This document shows, in pieces, positions 16,085 to 27,400 of a DNA stretch of 64,000 nucleotides. This DNA is from Bacteroidota bacterium (GTDB taxonomy: Bacteria > Bacteroidota > Rhodothermia > Balneolales > HLUCCA01). How positions within the stretch are numbered: position 1 is the first letter of the stretch; each line of letters opens with the position of its first letter. The DNA lies in contig JAFIEZ010000019.1 of the NCBI GenBank assembly GCA_020832235.1, positions 59,246 through 123,245 of the forward strand, given 5' to 3'. The notes under the pieces are model-generated. The model saw nothing but the letters and a program-made list of their open reading frames with translations, had not been told where the DNA came from and ran no database searches. A program made the position numbers and the translations under genes.

Positions 16085-19000
16085 TTGTTCTCCGAGAAGC
16101 TACCCTCATTGAGATCCGTATACCTTGCCTTCGTGATTTTTCTAATCACGATTCCATTGTATGCTCAAAGCCTTCAGGTTGCCGTTCAAACCGAGCAATT
16201 TACTGACTATGTGCTTGAAAATGATAGCTTATACGCCTCATTTCGTTTTGAATTGATGGTTCCATACGACGGCACACGTCAAACATGGCGGGTATTGGAG
16301 CAGGAAATCGTACGACGTGAAATAAGAGCATCAGATACTGATCTGGAATTTATGTTGGAAGATGTACGATCGGATGCCCCTCCAGCCGAAACCGCCAATC
16401 CTGGTGTGTACAGAAAGCAACAGGTAGCCTCCCTCCTTCTTCATGTGGTTCGAGCTGCACCCAATTCTACCAGGGAAATTCTCGTTACCCGCTCTTTACG
16501 CATACGCGTATACAATGAAGTACTCTGGAACTCTGAGGAAATAACCCTTTCCCGACAGATACAATCAACGAGTGACAGTCCACTGGCTAATGGCACCTGG
16601 TATAAAATTCCAATCACACAAGATGGAATACATATTCTCGATCGGACATACCTGCAAAACCTGGGACTGAGCACGAATATTGACCCTCGAAATATTCAGC
16701 TCTGGAGGGCCATCGGCACAGAGTTGCCGCGCCTTAACTCCATCGACAGACCGGAATTCGTGCAGGTACCTATTCTTGTAACTGGAGAAGGCAATGGGCA
16801 ATTAGATGCATCTGATGCAGTTATATTTTACGGTAGCAGTCAGAATACCACTGCATTTAACACTGCAACAGGTGAGTTTGAACATAAGATACACCCATAT
16901 AGCAAACAAAATTACGTATTCCTTACCGTGGGAAGCGAAAGAGGACTTCGGTTAAGTGAAACCACCGTAACCAGCACTCCGTCGAGAATCGTACAGCAGT
17001 TTCAGGATTTCATCTGGAAAGAGGAAGACCTCAGACGACACGATACCCGCACGAAGTCTGGCAAGCTATGGGTTGGCCAGCAATTCAGTGTAAATAACAA
17101 CAGCTCTATTTTACGTGATACGCTGAGTGGATTTGTACAAGGTACCCCGCTAGACATAACAGTGGAGGTACTGGCCCGAGGGACACGAAACTCCCGTTTT
17201 GATTTCAATATTGGGTCAGTTAACATTGGAGGCACGCCCATTGTTGGTATAGCCTCTTCTACATTAACCTCTTCCAGCGGCCGCGGTGCAAACAGAGCAC
17301 AATTCACCGGCAGAGTTAATAATGTAAACCTACCTGCAGACATTCTTAATTTGGAGGCCACTTTTACCTCGCTGGCTAGCGATGGAATCGGCTGGATTGA
17401 CTGGATACGCGTTTCGGGTACCCGTTCACTCACCGCCCGTAACGGCATACTGCGATACTGGGCCCCAACAAACGGTTCTTCCGGAGAGATCGCTGATTTT
17501 CAACTATCCGGCTTCAACAGCTTACCCATTGTAATGGATGTAAGCGACCCGCAGCGACCCGTTCTTCACAATGTTACAGCTAGCGGAAATACATACATCG
17601 TTAGACACCGGGCCGATGCGGGCCGAAGATTTGTGGCGCAGACCCGCTTTCTGCGTCCGGCGTCCGGAAGTACTGTGCCGAATCAGAACCTCAGAGGTCT
17701 CAGCAACTTTCCGAATTATATAATCGTAACCAGCGAAGCCCTGTTAGATGAAGCGCTAGCTTTCGCAGAGTATCGACGATCGAGCGGAGAATGGGAGCCG
17801 GTTGTTGTAACCCAGAACCAAATTTTCAACGAGTTTTCGGGAGGAGTACCCGATGTAACAGCTATTCGAGATTATGTTCGATTTTTATACCTCAGAGCCG
17901 GGCTGGATGATACCCGCATCCCGCAACATCTGTTATTATTTGGAAATACTACCTTCGACTTCCGCGGACTAGGTCAAAACACACGCATGATTAACCATGT
18001 ATTTACCTATCAAAGTGCGGAATCTCTGAGTCGGACAGCCTCGTATGGCAGCGACGATTTCTTCGTTCTGCTCGATAGCAATGAGGGTGTGTGGGCTCCA
18101 ACACCACAAGGCTCTGCCACATTTGAACGTATCGATATGGGAGTAGGCCGTTTCCCAGTGCAGACACCAGCCGAAGCCCGAAACCTGGTAGAAAAAATTA
18201 AGCTGTATGAAAATCCAGATACTTTCGGCGACTGGAGAACCATTTTCACATTCACATCCGATAATAATGAAAATGGAGCCAACACCAATGAGCTGGACTT
18301 GCATGTGTGGAATGCAGACGGTACTGCCGAGCGGATTAACCGGGATGCATCCGGGGTTCGGGTTAACAAAGTGTATCAGATAAGTTTTCCTTCGGTAAAT
18401 ACCCCGCTGGGCCGGCTTTCACCCGAAGCAACACAAGCCTTTATCAACAGTATCAACAATGGTACACTTATTTTAAACTTTTCGGGGCATGGTAGTGAGC
18501 AGCAGCTCACCGCAGAGCGTCTTTTTACCAGTGACGACATCCCGCGATTGAACAACGCCGATCGTCCGACCATATTTGTAACCGCAACGTGTGATTTTGG
18601 ACGCTTTGATGATCCTGATGATTACTCTGGCGCAGAAAAGCTGATAAACTGGACCAATGGTGGAGCTATTGCAGCGTTCACCACCACGCGAGTAGTATTT
18701 ACCAGTGCGAGTACTACCAGTTACAATTTTGGCCTGAATATTCAGCTTACCCTTCAAATGGTGCAGCGCGATGCAGACGGACTTCCGCAGACGTTGGGCG
18801 ACATTTACAAAAATACAAAAAATACGACGGTAGGTGCGACCTTCAACAGCAGGAAATTCTTACTGCTCGGTGACCCTGCCATGCGTATTGGACTGCCCCG
18901 AAACAAAGCCCAGATTACCCGTATCAATGGGTTGGATGTACCCGAAAACGGACCTCCTGTAGCGCTGAGAGCCCTAGATCAGGCCGTGATCAGTGGCGTT

Positions 19001-20011
19001 ATGAAAAATCCTGATGGCTCAACGAATACGCTATTCAACGGCGAAGCTGCCGTTCAGGTCTTCGATGCCGATCGGTTTATAGGAATTCCACCAAATACAT
19101 GTAACAACTTACCGGGATGCAGCTACAGAGTACAAACCGATATTATTTTCAACGGAAGGGTTTCTGTAACCAACGGTGAATTTACTGGCAGATTTATTAT
19201 TCCAAACGATATTGCCTACGCCGATACTACTGGCAGAATTCTCATCTATGGCAGTGCCGATGATGCCGATGCCGTGGCTTCATTTTCGAACATCGTGTTC
19301 AACGGTCGTAATCCGGATGCCGTGAACGACGGAACCGGTCCTGAAATTCGCATCTTCCTGAATGATGAGCGCTTTGTAGATGGTAATCTGGTTAACGACT
19401 CTCCCAGATTGTTAGTAGACCTCGAAGATCAGTCCGGTATAAATACGGCTGGTGCCGGTGTAGGCCATGAATTAGTAGCCTATCTGTCACGAACCGGATC
19501 AGGTGGCGCCGAACAGACAATTATTTTGAACAATTTCTACCAAAGTGAGTTAGATGACTTTACCCGCGGTCGTATTGATTACCCCTTAGACAGACTTGAA
19601 GAGGGACATTATACGTTACGTATGAGAGCGTGGGATGTATTTAATAATATGAACGAGGAAGAAATTACTTTCGAGGTAGCGCAATCGCAGGAAATTGCAT
19701 TGCGTCATGTATATAATTACCCTAATCCAATGAGTGGTTACACTCGGTTTGTATTCGAGCATAATCAGTCGGGTAGGGAAATGGACATTATGGTGCGGAT
19801 TTACACCCTCAGCGGAAAACCCGTTGCCAGAATTCATCGCGAAAACTACATTTCTTCTGGAAATATGGTGCAACTCAGCTGGGATGGTCGCGATGATGAC
19901 GGAAACCTGCTTGCGGCCGGAACGTACTTGTACCATGTGCGCGTAAGAGGCGAATTTAACGGCAGATCTCAAACGAGAGAAAAAATTGAGCGATTGGTCA
20001 TTATTCGATGA
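16085..20011 (+). CDS. porU: type IX secretion system sortase PorU (C25 peptidase)
   Basis: PorU cuts the C-terminal sorting domain from T9SS cargo at the cell surface and attaches the cargo to A-LPS. The protein has 1308 residues with a signal peptide ending PLYAQ. A gingipain-type C25 domain lies in the middle, with catalytic His802 in NFSGHGSE and Cys836 in VTATCDFGRFDDP. The last 90 residues (from YNYPNPMSGYTRF) are an immunoglobulin-like T9SS-type C-terminal domain, which PorU keeps for docking on PorV. The start is uncertain: the first codon of the open frame is TTG at 16085 and no ATG lies before the signal peptide. porV follows after 69 bp, the usual pairing. It begins a run of closely spaced genes to rpe. 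Confidence 0.92.
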   Translation: MFSEKLPSLRSVYLAFVIFLITIPLYAQSLQVAVQTEQFTDYVLENDSLYASFRFELMVPYDGTRQTWRVLEQEIVRREIRASDTDLEFMLEDVRSDAPPAETANPGVYRKQQVASLLLHVVRAAPNSTREILVTRSLRIRVYNEVLWNSEEITLSRQIQSTSDSPLANGTWYKIPITQDGIHILDRTYLQNLGLSTNIDPRNIQLWRAIGTELPRLNSIDRPEFVQVPILVTGEGNGQLDASDAVIFYGSSQNTTAFNTATGEFEHKIHPYSKQNYVFLTVGSERGLRLSETTVTSTPSRIVQQFQDFIWKEEDLRRHDTRTKSGKLWVGQQFSVNNNSSILRDTLSGFVQGTPLDITVEVLARGTRNSRFDFNIGSVNIGGTPIVGIASSTLTSSSGRGANRAQFTGRVNNVNLPADILNLEATFTSLASDGIGWIDWIRVSGTRSLTARNGILRYWAPTNGSSGEIADFQLSGFNSLPIVMDVSDPQRPVLHNVTASGNTYIVRHRADAGRRFVAQTRFLRPASGSTVPNQNLRGLSNFPNYIIVTSEALLDEALAFAEYRRSSGEWEPVVVTQNQIFNEFSGGVPDVTAIRDYVRFLYLRAGLDDTRIPQHLLLFGNTTFDFRGLGQNTRMINHVFTYQSAESLSRTASYGSDDFFVLLDSNEGVWAPTPQGSATFERIDMGVGRFPVQTPAEARNLVEKIKLYENPDTFGDWRTIFTFTSDNNENGANTNELDLHVWNADGTAERINRDASGVRVNKVYQISFPSVNTPLGRLSPEATQAFINSINNGTLILNFSGHGSEQQLTAERLFTSDDIPRLNNADRPTIFVTATCDFGRFDDPDDYSGAEKLINWTNGGAIAAFTTTRVVFTSASTTSYNFGLNIQLTLQMVQRDADGLPQTLGDIYKNTKNTTVGATFNSRKFLLLGDPAMRIGLPRNKAQITRINGLDVPENGPPVALRALDQAVISGVMKNPDGSTNTLFNGEAAVQVFDADRFIGIPPNTCNNLPGCSYRVQTDIIFNGRVSVTNGEFTGRFIIPNDIAYADTTGRILIYGSADDADAVASFSNIVFNGRNPDAVNDGTGPEIRIFLNDERFVDGNLVNDSPRLLVDLEDQSGINTAGAGVGHELVAYLSRTGSGGAEQTIILNNFYQSELDDFTRGRIDYPLDRLEEGHYTLRMRAWDVFNNMNEEEITFEVAQSQEIALRHVYNYPNPMSGYTRFVFEHNQSGREMDIMVRIYTLSGKPVARIHRENYISSGNMVQLSWDGRDDDGNLLAAGTYLYHVRVRGEFNGRSQTREKIERLVIIR

Positions 20012-20080
20012 TGACCCTATAATCTTACAAAAAAGTATCCCAAACACTTCAGTATATTCTAAATCTTACTAAAACAGAAA

Positions 20081-21202
20081 ATGATGAGCATGCGTAAACT
20101 AATTTTAGCTGTTGTTCTTACTGCCCTTTCGGCAAGCGCCGCAATGGCCCAGGTAGGGATTACTGCAGTACCCTTTCTTCAGATCGAACCCGATTCAAGA
20201 GCTGCCGGTATGGGTAATACCGGTGTAGCAATAGCAGATAATGCTTCGGCCCTGTTCTGGAACCCGGCAGGATTCGCTTTTCAGGATGAAGCTAGTCAAA
20301 TCAGTGCAACACGCTCTGAGTGGCTGCCTAATTTCAATACCGATTTAACCTATTATTACCTGGCAGGCAAATACAACATCAGCGGGTTGGGTAACTTCGG
20401 AGCCCATATCACCTACTTTGATTTGGGTGAGCAAGTTCAGACCGATGAAATCGGAAATGAATTGGGCACTTTCCGCAGCTATGAACTTGCCAGCGGAATT
20501 TCTCATGGCATCCAAATTAACGACAATTTTGCAATGGGTGTAGGGTTCAGGTTCATTTACAGCCGCCTGGCTCCCGCCGGTATCAGCGTGGGTGGACAAA
20601 CAGCGCAAAACGGTGCCAGCGTTGGCTTCGATATTGCCGGTTTATACCGTACCAACCCATTTACTATTGGCGACAGAGATGCAAGGTTCAGTGCAGGTTT
20701 CAACCTGTCTAATCTGGGTCGGGGTATGCAGTATGTAGATGATGCTCAGCGTGATCCGCTACCAACCATGATTCGCGCAGGGTGGGCACTAAATATGACC
20801 CTCGATTCAGATGGCTATAATACACTCACCATCGCCAACGACGTGTCAAAAGTGATGGCCCGTAATGATTCCACCGGTAGAGCCATGCCGTTCATGCAGG
20901 CTTTAGTTCGCTCGTGGGACACGTATCAGCGCTTTGACGCACTCACCAACGAAACTGTAGATGTACCTTTGGTCGAGCAGCTTATGATTGGCATAGGAGC
21001 TGAATACTGGTATAATCAAATGTTTGCTCTGCGTGGTGGTTATTTTTATGAGTCACCAAACAACGGCGACCGCCAATTTATCACTATAGGTGCAGGTATC
21101 AGGTACAACATTTTTGGAATTGACTTCAGTTATCTGCAAACGCTCAAAGAGAATCACCCTTTGGCAAATACCATCCGCTTCTCTCTTTTGCTGAATTTCT
21201 GA
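20081..21202 (+). CDS. porV: type IX secretion system outer membrane shuttle protein PorV
   Basis: PorV is a FadL-like outer membrane beta-barrel that collects T9SS cargo at the translocon and carries it to PorU. The 373-residue protein has a signal peptide (residues 1-23, ending AMAQ). It then shows the PorV/PorQ hallmark PFLQIEPDSRAAGMGNTGVAIADNA region (residues 30-55) and repeated amphipathic strands, ending in RFSLLLNF with a C-terminal Phe as in many outer membrane barrels. It lies directly after porU and 13 bp before an exported protein with a T9SS sorting domain. Confidence 0.93.
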   Translation: MMSMRKLILAVVLTALSASAAMAQVGITAVPFLQIEPDSRAAGMGNTGVAIADNASALFWNPAGFAFQDEASQISATRSEWLPNFNTDLTYYYLAGKYNISGLGNFGAHITYFDLGEQVQTDEIGNELGTFRSYELASGISHGIQINDNFAMGVGFRFIYSRLAPAGISVGGQTAQNGASVGFDIAGLYRTNPFTIGDRDARFSAGFNLSNLGRGMQYVDDAQRDPLPTMIRAGWALNMTLDSDGYNTLTIANDVSKVMARNDSTGRAMPFMQALVRSWDTYQRFDALTNETVDVPLVEQLMIGIGAEYWYNQMFALRGGYFYESPNNGDRQFITIGAGIRYNIFGIDFSYLQTLKENHPLANTIRFSLLLNF

Positions 21203-21215
21203 TAATCTTATTATT

Positions 21216-24200
21216 TTGCGCACGATTAATCTTTTATACAGGTGGTTAGCCGGTTTCATATGGATACTGCTAATCACCTGTACTGCTTTTGCTCAGACAA
21301 ACGGCTCCCCTGAGTTACGGGCTCTGTCGCAAACCCCCTCCTCACCCCCCCTTTTTCAAGCACAGCTTACAGCACACGCAAAGCGAAGTCTGCCCAATGC
21401 ACAGCAGGTTTTGCGTCCTGAAGAACTGGCCAATGGCAGCGTCCATATCGTAGCTGTAATGGTTGAATTTCAGCCAGATGAGAATCGATTCACATCCGGA
21501 AATGGTACTTTTAATCCCGATTTTCTCAATCGCGACGACATCACTATCGACCCGCTTCCCCACGACCGAGGTTACTTCGAAGCGCACCTCCAGTTTGCAA
21601 AAAATTACTTTGAGCGGGTTTCAGGTAATCGACTCGAAATTACCTATGAGGTACTTCCCGAAATTGTGACTGTGCCCGAAGAAATGGCCGCATACAGCCC
21701 ACTGGGAGAAGATAATAGCGAAAATTTCAAACTTGCCTTTTTTGCGCGCGATGTATGGGAGGAGGTAGATCGCAAGGGGTTGCTTGCTGGTCGTACTCTG
21801 GATCCAGACCGTACCATGTATATCGCGTTCCACGCCGGTGTTGGTCGTGACCTGGAACTTATCGGAACCACGCTTTTTAAAACCCCTCAGGATATTCCCT
21901 CCGTTTTTTTATCGCAAAACTCTTTGCGAAGACTTTTTGAAAACCCGGTATTCGACGGCTTTAACGTAAACGGAAACGTAATCAGAAATACAGCCATTCT
22001 GCCAGAAACACAGTCCCGTCCGGGTGAAAATATTATCGGCGAAGAGTTTGTGATTGAGCTGTCTATTAATGGAATCTTAACTGCTACAATAGGTAGTTTT
22101 CTGGGGCTCCCCGATTTGTTTAACACCGAGACTGGAGCATCCGGAATTGGCCGATTCGGGCTGATGGACGGGGCCGGTTTCTTTTCTTATTTCGGTCTGT
22201 TCCCTCCCGAACCCTCCGCTTGGGAGAAGGCCTGGCTAGGGTGGGTTACTCCTTTCGATATCACCGATGAGGTTGCAGCGTCTGGTACCGTTACCTTAAG
22301 GGCACCCACTCGTAATGGAACAGGAACCGTTGCCAAGCTGCCGATCTCTTCAGATGAATACTTCCTTGTTGAAAATCGTATCCGCGACCCTTTCGAAGAG
22401 GGCCTTACCCTCACCATTCGAACGCCGGATGGTACCTTGGAAACTGTCACTATATCGCGCGAAGAAACCCGCTTTTCCCATAATGATCTGTCGAGGATAG
22501 GCGAAATTGTCCCTCCCGGTGTACTGGTTGATGTAAGTCATTTTGATTGGAGTCTGCCCGGCGGTTTGGATGCCGGCGAAGATAGGCAAATAGGCACCGA
22601 AGACGACCGATTCCTAAACGGTGGTATCCTCATCTGGCATATAGACGACCAGATAATTCGCTCAAAAATTGACGACAATGCCATCAACAACAATCCCCTA
22701 CGCAAAGGTGTTAAACTGGTAGAGGCCGACGCAGCCCAGGATATTGGCAGGCCAGCCGGCGGGGTTACTCAATACGCCCAAGGTGCGCCATTCGACTTTT
22801 GGTGGTCTGGAAACGATTTCACGGTAATTACACAAAGCGGTCAGCGTATTATACTGTATCAAAATCGCTTTGCAGATGATACCCGTCCTAATAATCGCAG
22901 TAACAGTGGCTCGCGTACATACTTTGAGTTTCTAAACTTCTCCGACAATCAGGTTGAGGCAACATTCGACACGAGGCCGCTTGCTGCCTCCTCCTTATAT
23001 AGCCCGGTCAGGCTCCCTGTTTCATTGAGCACCCGATCTCTGGGGCAAACCTCAGATAATGGACTTCCGTTGTCAATTACCCGGTTTACCTCCAATCAGG
23101 ATACCATGCTGGTTGTGCCAGATAAGGGGGGCTTTCTGACCATCGATATTCGCCAACCCGACACACTCTACTACAGCAGTGCAGGGAATTCTATTCAACC
23201 GCTTGTACACGCATCGGGACTCATAGCAGGTAGTAATCCTCAGTCTTTTCTTTGGAATCCATCCGATAGGCGTTTTGACCCGGCATGGCAATTTAACAGC
23301 AATCAACTCGCACGAATCCTAGCTCGGAGCACCGAGTTACCCGGAAGTGTTGAATTAGCCGGAACTCCCGTTCAATTGGATATACTTACGGGTGAGGTGA
23401 GTCTCAACAGACCTGCCAACCATCAAACAAGCAGTGCCAGCGGAAGTCGTGCAGATGGAAGCCTTGTTGGGAATACCATCCAAAATAGCACCAGTCAGGG
23501 TATTTTCGCCATTCGGGATACTGAATTAACCGGTAAACGCTTGTATCTGGCCAGTATGCTGGCCGGCTCAGCGGAATCCTTGAATTACCTGTTCATATCA
23601 GACGAACGATTTATAGTACTCGAGGCTGATAATGGCGACATTCTATCTGAAACATCAGCTGAAAATATGGGTTGGCCGTTTATTTTTGATTGGACGGGAG
23701 ACGGCAAGGCTGACGTTTTATATGTAAATCATGAATCGGGATCGGTAGAAGCACGTAACCAGCAGGGCGCCATGCTCGAAGGTTTCCCCATTGTATTGAC
23801 AAACAACCGCAGATTTACGGGTACTCCAATGGTTGTTTCAGGAAGCGAACCATTGTTGCTAATTCCCTCCACCGATGGCTTCAGTTACTCTGTTGAAATG
23901 TTTACTTCAGATAACCTTCGCACCGCAGCTGAAACACTGTTGATTGGCGCTAGAAGAGACGGCTTAACGCTTATTCAGCCTGCTGTATTTGAGGGTACAT
24001 TGTATGCAGTAGCACCAGGTGGGGATATTCGGGCGTGGAGATTTCAACAAGAATTTGCCTCTTCATCAGCTTACATCTACGGACAGCCTGTCCATAATCT
24101 TGCGGGTACTACAACTGCCGGCAGTGTTGAATCACCAGCTGACAGATTATTGGTTACGTCTGAGACTTATAATTGGCCTAATCCTGCATCAACAGATACT

Positions 24201-24425
24201 CATATTCGGTTCATGACAAGTTCTTCAGCCGATGTAACCATAACTGCAATTAACTACACAGGACAACAACTGCTGGAATCGACCCACCAATCGCGGGGTA
24301 ATCAGCCCATGGAAGTGCACCTAAACACCTCTTCATGGAGTAATGGCGTGTATTTTGTTCGCGTTACGGCAAGATCGAACGGGGTAACAGAACATAAGGT
24401 CATAACCATGGTGGTTGCACGATGA
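21216..24425 (+). CDS. T9SS-exported M6-like protein lacking the zinc-binding motif
   Basis: This 1069-residue protein begins at TTG 21216 with a signal peptide ending TAFAQ. Residues of about 75-480 follow the immune-inhibitor-A (M6) metalloprotease plan: IVAVMVEF, YFERVSGNRL, LGLPDLFNTETGASGIGRFGLMD and GGILIWHIDD are all recognisable. However, the HEFGH zinc motif that should precede GLPDL is replaced by Ala290-Thr-Ile-Gly-Ser294, so the domain cannot bind zinc in the usual way. The C-terminal 85 residues, from YNWPNPASTDTHIRF to the end, form a T9SS type A sorting domain. It is therefore probably secreted and surface-attached by PorU/PorV as a binding or scaffold protein. Its TGA overlaps the ATG of the next gene. 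Confidence 0.87.
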   Translation: MRTINLLYRWLAGFIWILLITCTAFAQTNGSPELRALSQTPSSPPLFQAQLTAHAKRSLPNAQQVLRPEELANGSVHIVAVMVEFQPDENRFTSGNGTFNPDFLNRDDITIDPLPHDRGYFEAHLQFAKNYFERVSGNRLEITYEVLPEIVTVPEEMAAYSPLGEDNSENFKLAFFARDVWEEVDRKGLLAGRTLDPDRTMYIAFHAGVGRDLELIGTTLFKTPQDIPSVFLSQNSLRRLFENPVFDGFNVNGNVIRNTAILPETQSRPGENIIGEEFVIELSINGILTATIGSFLGLPDLFNTETGASGIGRFGLMDGAGFFSYFGLFPPEPSAWEKAWLGWVTPFDITDEVAASGTVTLRAPTRNGTGTVAKLPISSDEYFLVENRIRDPFEEGLTLTIRTPDGTLETVTISREETRFSHNDLSRIGEIVPPGVLVDVSHFDWSLPGGLDAGEDRQIGTEDDRFLNGGILIWHIDDQIIRSKIDDNAINNNPLRKGVKLVEADAAQDIGRPAGGVTQYAQGAPFDFWWSGNDFTVITQSGQRIILYQNRFADDTRPNNRSNSGSRTYFEFLNFSDNQVEATFDTRPLAASSLYSPVRLPVSLSTRSLGQTSDNGLPLSITRFTSNQDTMLVVPDKGGFLTIDIRQPDTLYYSSAGNSIQPLVHASGLIAGSNPQSFLWNPSDRRFDPAWQFNSNQLARILARSTELPGSVELAGTPVQLDILTGEVSLNRPANHQTSSASGSRADGSLVGNTIQNSTSQGIFAIRDTELTGKRLYLASMLAGSAESLNYLFISDERFIVLEADNGDILSETSAENMGWPFIFDWTGDGKADVLYVNHESGSVEARNQQGAMLEGFPIVLTNNRRFTGTPMVVSGSEPLLLIPSTDGFSYSVEMFTSDNLRTAAETLLIGARRDGLTLIQPAVFEGTLYAVAPGGDIRAWRFQQEFASSSAYIYGQPVHNLAGTTTAGSVESPADRLLVTSETYNWPNPASTDTHIRFMTSSSADVTITAINYTGQQLLESTHQSRGNQPMEVHLNTSSWSNGVYFVRVTARSNGVTEHKVITMVVAR

Positions 24426-27400
24426 CAGATATTAAGATAAAACCGTTTAATGTGCCGAATGATGTGAATAGCGGCAAGCTGAATAACAGCGGATTGCCTT
24501 CCTTTGTAATGAAACTGATGCTTTTTGCCAGTATTATGCTATTTGCAGGATCAGCCATGCTCGATGCTCAATTTCGGGATCCTCAACTGTACGGATATCC
24601 GCAAAATCATCTTGACTGGTACACCATTGAAAGCACACATTTTCTCGTACATTTTCAGGAGGGAAACAGCAGGCCAGCTCAAATCACCTCGCGTATACTG
24701 GAGGAAATTTATCCGGATGTGACCGCGCTTTACGAATACGAGCCTGATACAAAAATCAGTGTTGTACTCAACGATCGCCTTGATTTCGCCAATGGCGCAG
24801 CCTTTTTCCTGGATAATAAAATTGAAATCTGGCTCCCATCCCTCGATTCGCCGCTCAGGGGTTCGCACAACTGGCTAAGGAACGTGATTACCCATGAGTT
24901 TGTGCATATTATTCAAATCCAGGCCTCTATGAAAGGCTCGCGCAGGAGTCCGATCACTTATCTGCAATGGCTGAGCTACGAAGATGTGCGGCGACCCGAC
25001 GTACTCTATGGTTTCCCCAGTGGGATTATCAGCTACCCGCTGTCTAAAGTAGGTCTGCCGGCCTGGCTGGCCGAAGGAACAGCTCAATATCAGCGAAGTC
25101 ATATACTTTACGACTATTGGGACTCGCACCGTGATATGATACTTCGCACCCGCGTGCTCGACGAGAGCTATCTGTCGCTTGAAGTTATGGGTACTTTTGC
25201 ATCCAAAACCAGTATAGAGCGCGAGGTTACCTACAATCAGGGTTTCGCGTTTACGAACTATCTGGCCGAAACCTATGGTGAACCTATTCTTAACGATATC
25301 TCTCGTGCGTTCAGCAAAAGAGGAGTATACGATGTTAACAAAGCTATTGAAATAGCCATTGGAAAGCCCGGCAAACACGTATTTGAAGAGTGGATTGCCT
25401 CCCTGCGTTTGCATTACAACACTCAGCTCGAAGAACGTACATTTACCGATGCAGAGGTAATTGAAGGTGATGGTTTCTTTAATTTCTACCCGGTAATTTC
25501 GCCTGACGGCAGCGAGATCGCCTATCTGTCTAACAGAGGTCGTGACGATGCACGAGTGCAGATGTTCATCCGATCTCGGAAAACAGGCGAGCTGCAGGAT
25601 GTAATAGAACCCGCCATGCAGAGTATGGTACAAACCGGATTCACACTCAGCTGTGGGCTCGACCTCGAGCCGGAGATCCGTTTCATACAGAATGCCTTTA
25701 GTTTCTTCCCCGATGGAGATCGTATTCTCTACAACCGAATCATGGAAACCCGATTCGGCGAACCATACAACGATTTGTTCATATATAATCGGTCGACCCG
25801 CGAGCATGATCGCCTGTCCAACGGTGCCCGTTTGAGTGAACCGGCAGTACACCCCGATGGAAAACTAGCTTCCGCGCTGATCAGAGAAGATGGGGTACTA
25901 AACCTGGTACTCATCGATATTCAAGAGGCTCTGGAATCAACAGTAACGGGCGTTAACAGCCATGGCGTACAACGACTAACCTCCTTTAATGGGGGGGAAC
26001 AAATTTATACCCCTTTATGGCACCCCGACGGTGACCGGCTTTTTTATAGCTGGTCGAGAGATGCGCATCGCGAAATCAGATCAATTGATATTGCTACAGG
26101 TGAACAAACCGTTGTATTCAGTCACCAGACAGCAGACTTTCGCGACCCTTTTATCAGTCCTGACGGAAATACCATGTATTTCAGCTCCGACATAGATGGT
26201 ATATTCAACATTTATGCTAAAGACCTTGGTTCAAGTATTCTCTCACAAGTTACATCGGTAATCGGTGGAGCTTTCATGCCCCATACAGATGCAGACGGCA
26301 CCGTTTACTATGCCGAATATATAGCATCCGGTTATCGTATAAGCAAGCTAACAAGCTCACCGTTCGCCCAGAATATAAACTTCCCGAACTCCGTTTCAAG
26401 GGATGTTTTGTCTGCACCAAATAAACTACTTGGTCAACATGGTGTGCATGAAAATAACACGGGGAAACAAGACCAGCTTTTCGCAAGCATTCAATCGGCC
26501 TACCAAAGACCATATACCCCGAAACAGAACCTCCTTGAAATGCGATCTTCGTCATGGCTTAATACCTTCAACGACGAAGAACTCGCACCGCTACCCGACG
26601 ATATGTTTGGTAATAGAAGGATGGAACCAGTTTCTATTCTAGTTCCCACCCGAGAGTATACCGACGAGAGGCTCTTATACCCTTACAATGATACGTTTAC
26701 GTCTTTTACTTTTTTACCAGCAGTTCGATTTGATAATTACAGTAAAATAAGAGGATCCAATGCCGATCTGCTCACCTCCGGCAGAATAGCAGACCTGGGC
26801 GCCAATTTGTGGAGAGATGTAAAAGTTGGCATGTATTTCAGCTCCCGGGAAATGCTCGACCGTTTCAGCATTTTTGGCGGTGCCATGATTGGCCCAGGGT
26901 CTACGGATGCCAATCAAATCCGCGACTACATAACTCCATCCGGCATCAGCGATATGGATCGCGATCTGTTTTTAATGGCCGAATACCGTGGGTTGCCTTT
27001 TATACAAAGTAAATGGTCGCCAACGCTTTCTATTGAGCTTTTCAATATACGACGTAACGTTGAAAACGGATTGTCTATCGAGGAATTCCCATGTACGGCT
27101 TGCCTTCCGGATACAACCAATGTTGGCATTGCATACGATATATGGCAGGCGCAGATAAGTCTCATCAGCAAATTAAACCGATTCTCTCTGGTTGAATTAG
27201 GGTGGTATCATAGTCCATACAGAGTCTCTACCAATTCCTTCTTTTCCCGTGAGTTTCGTCAGACCATAGGCGGTTCTTCATCGCGATATTTCATAGGGAA
27301 TACGTTTACAGGCGCATATTTCCTAAAAATGCATACCCCACACCGCCACTCCGATATTGTTCAGCGGGGAATCACCGCCTCGGTGCGATACAGTTATCAG

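Noticed and set aside
24875..25852. A 325-codon open frame on the minus strand inside the MA-type peptidase gene
   Set aside because: It is fully antisense to a well-supported gene, has no family features, and long antisense frames are common in such genes.
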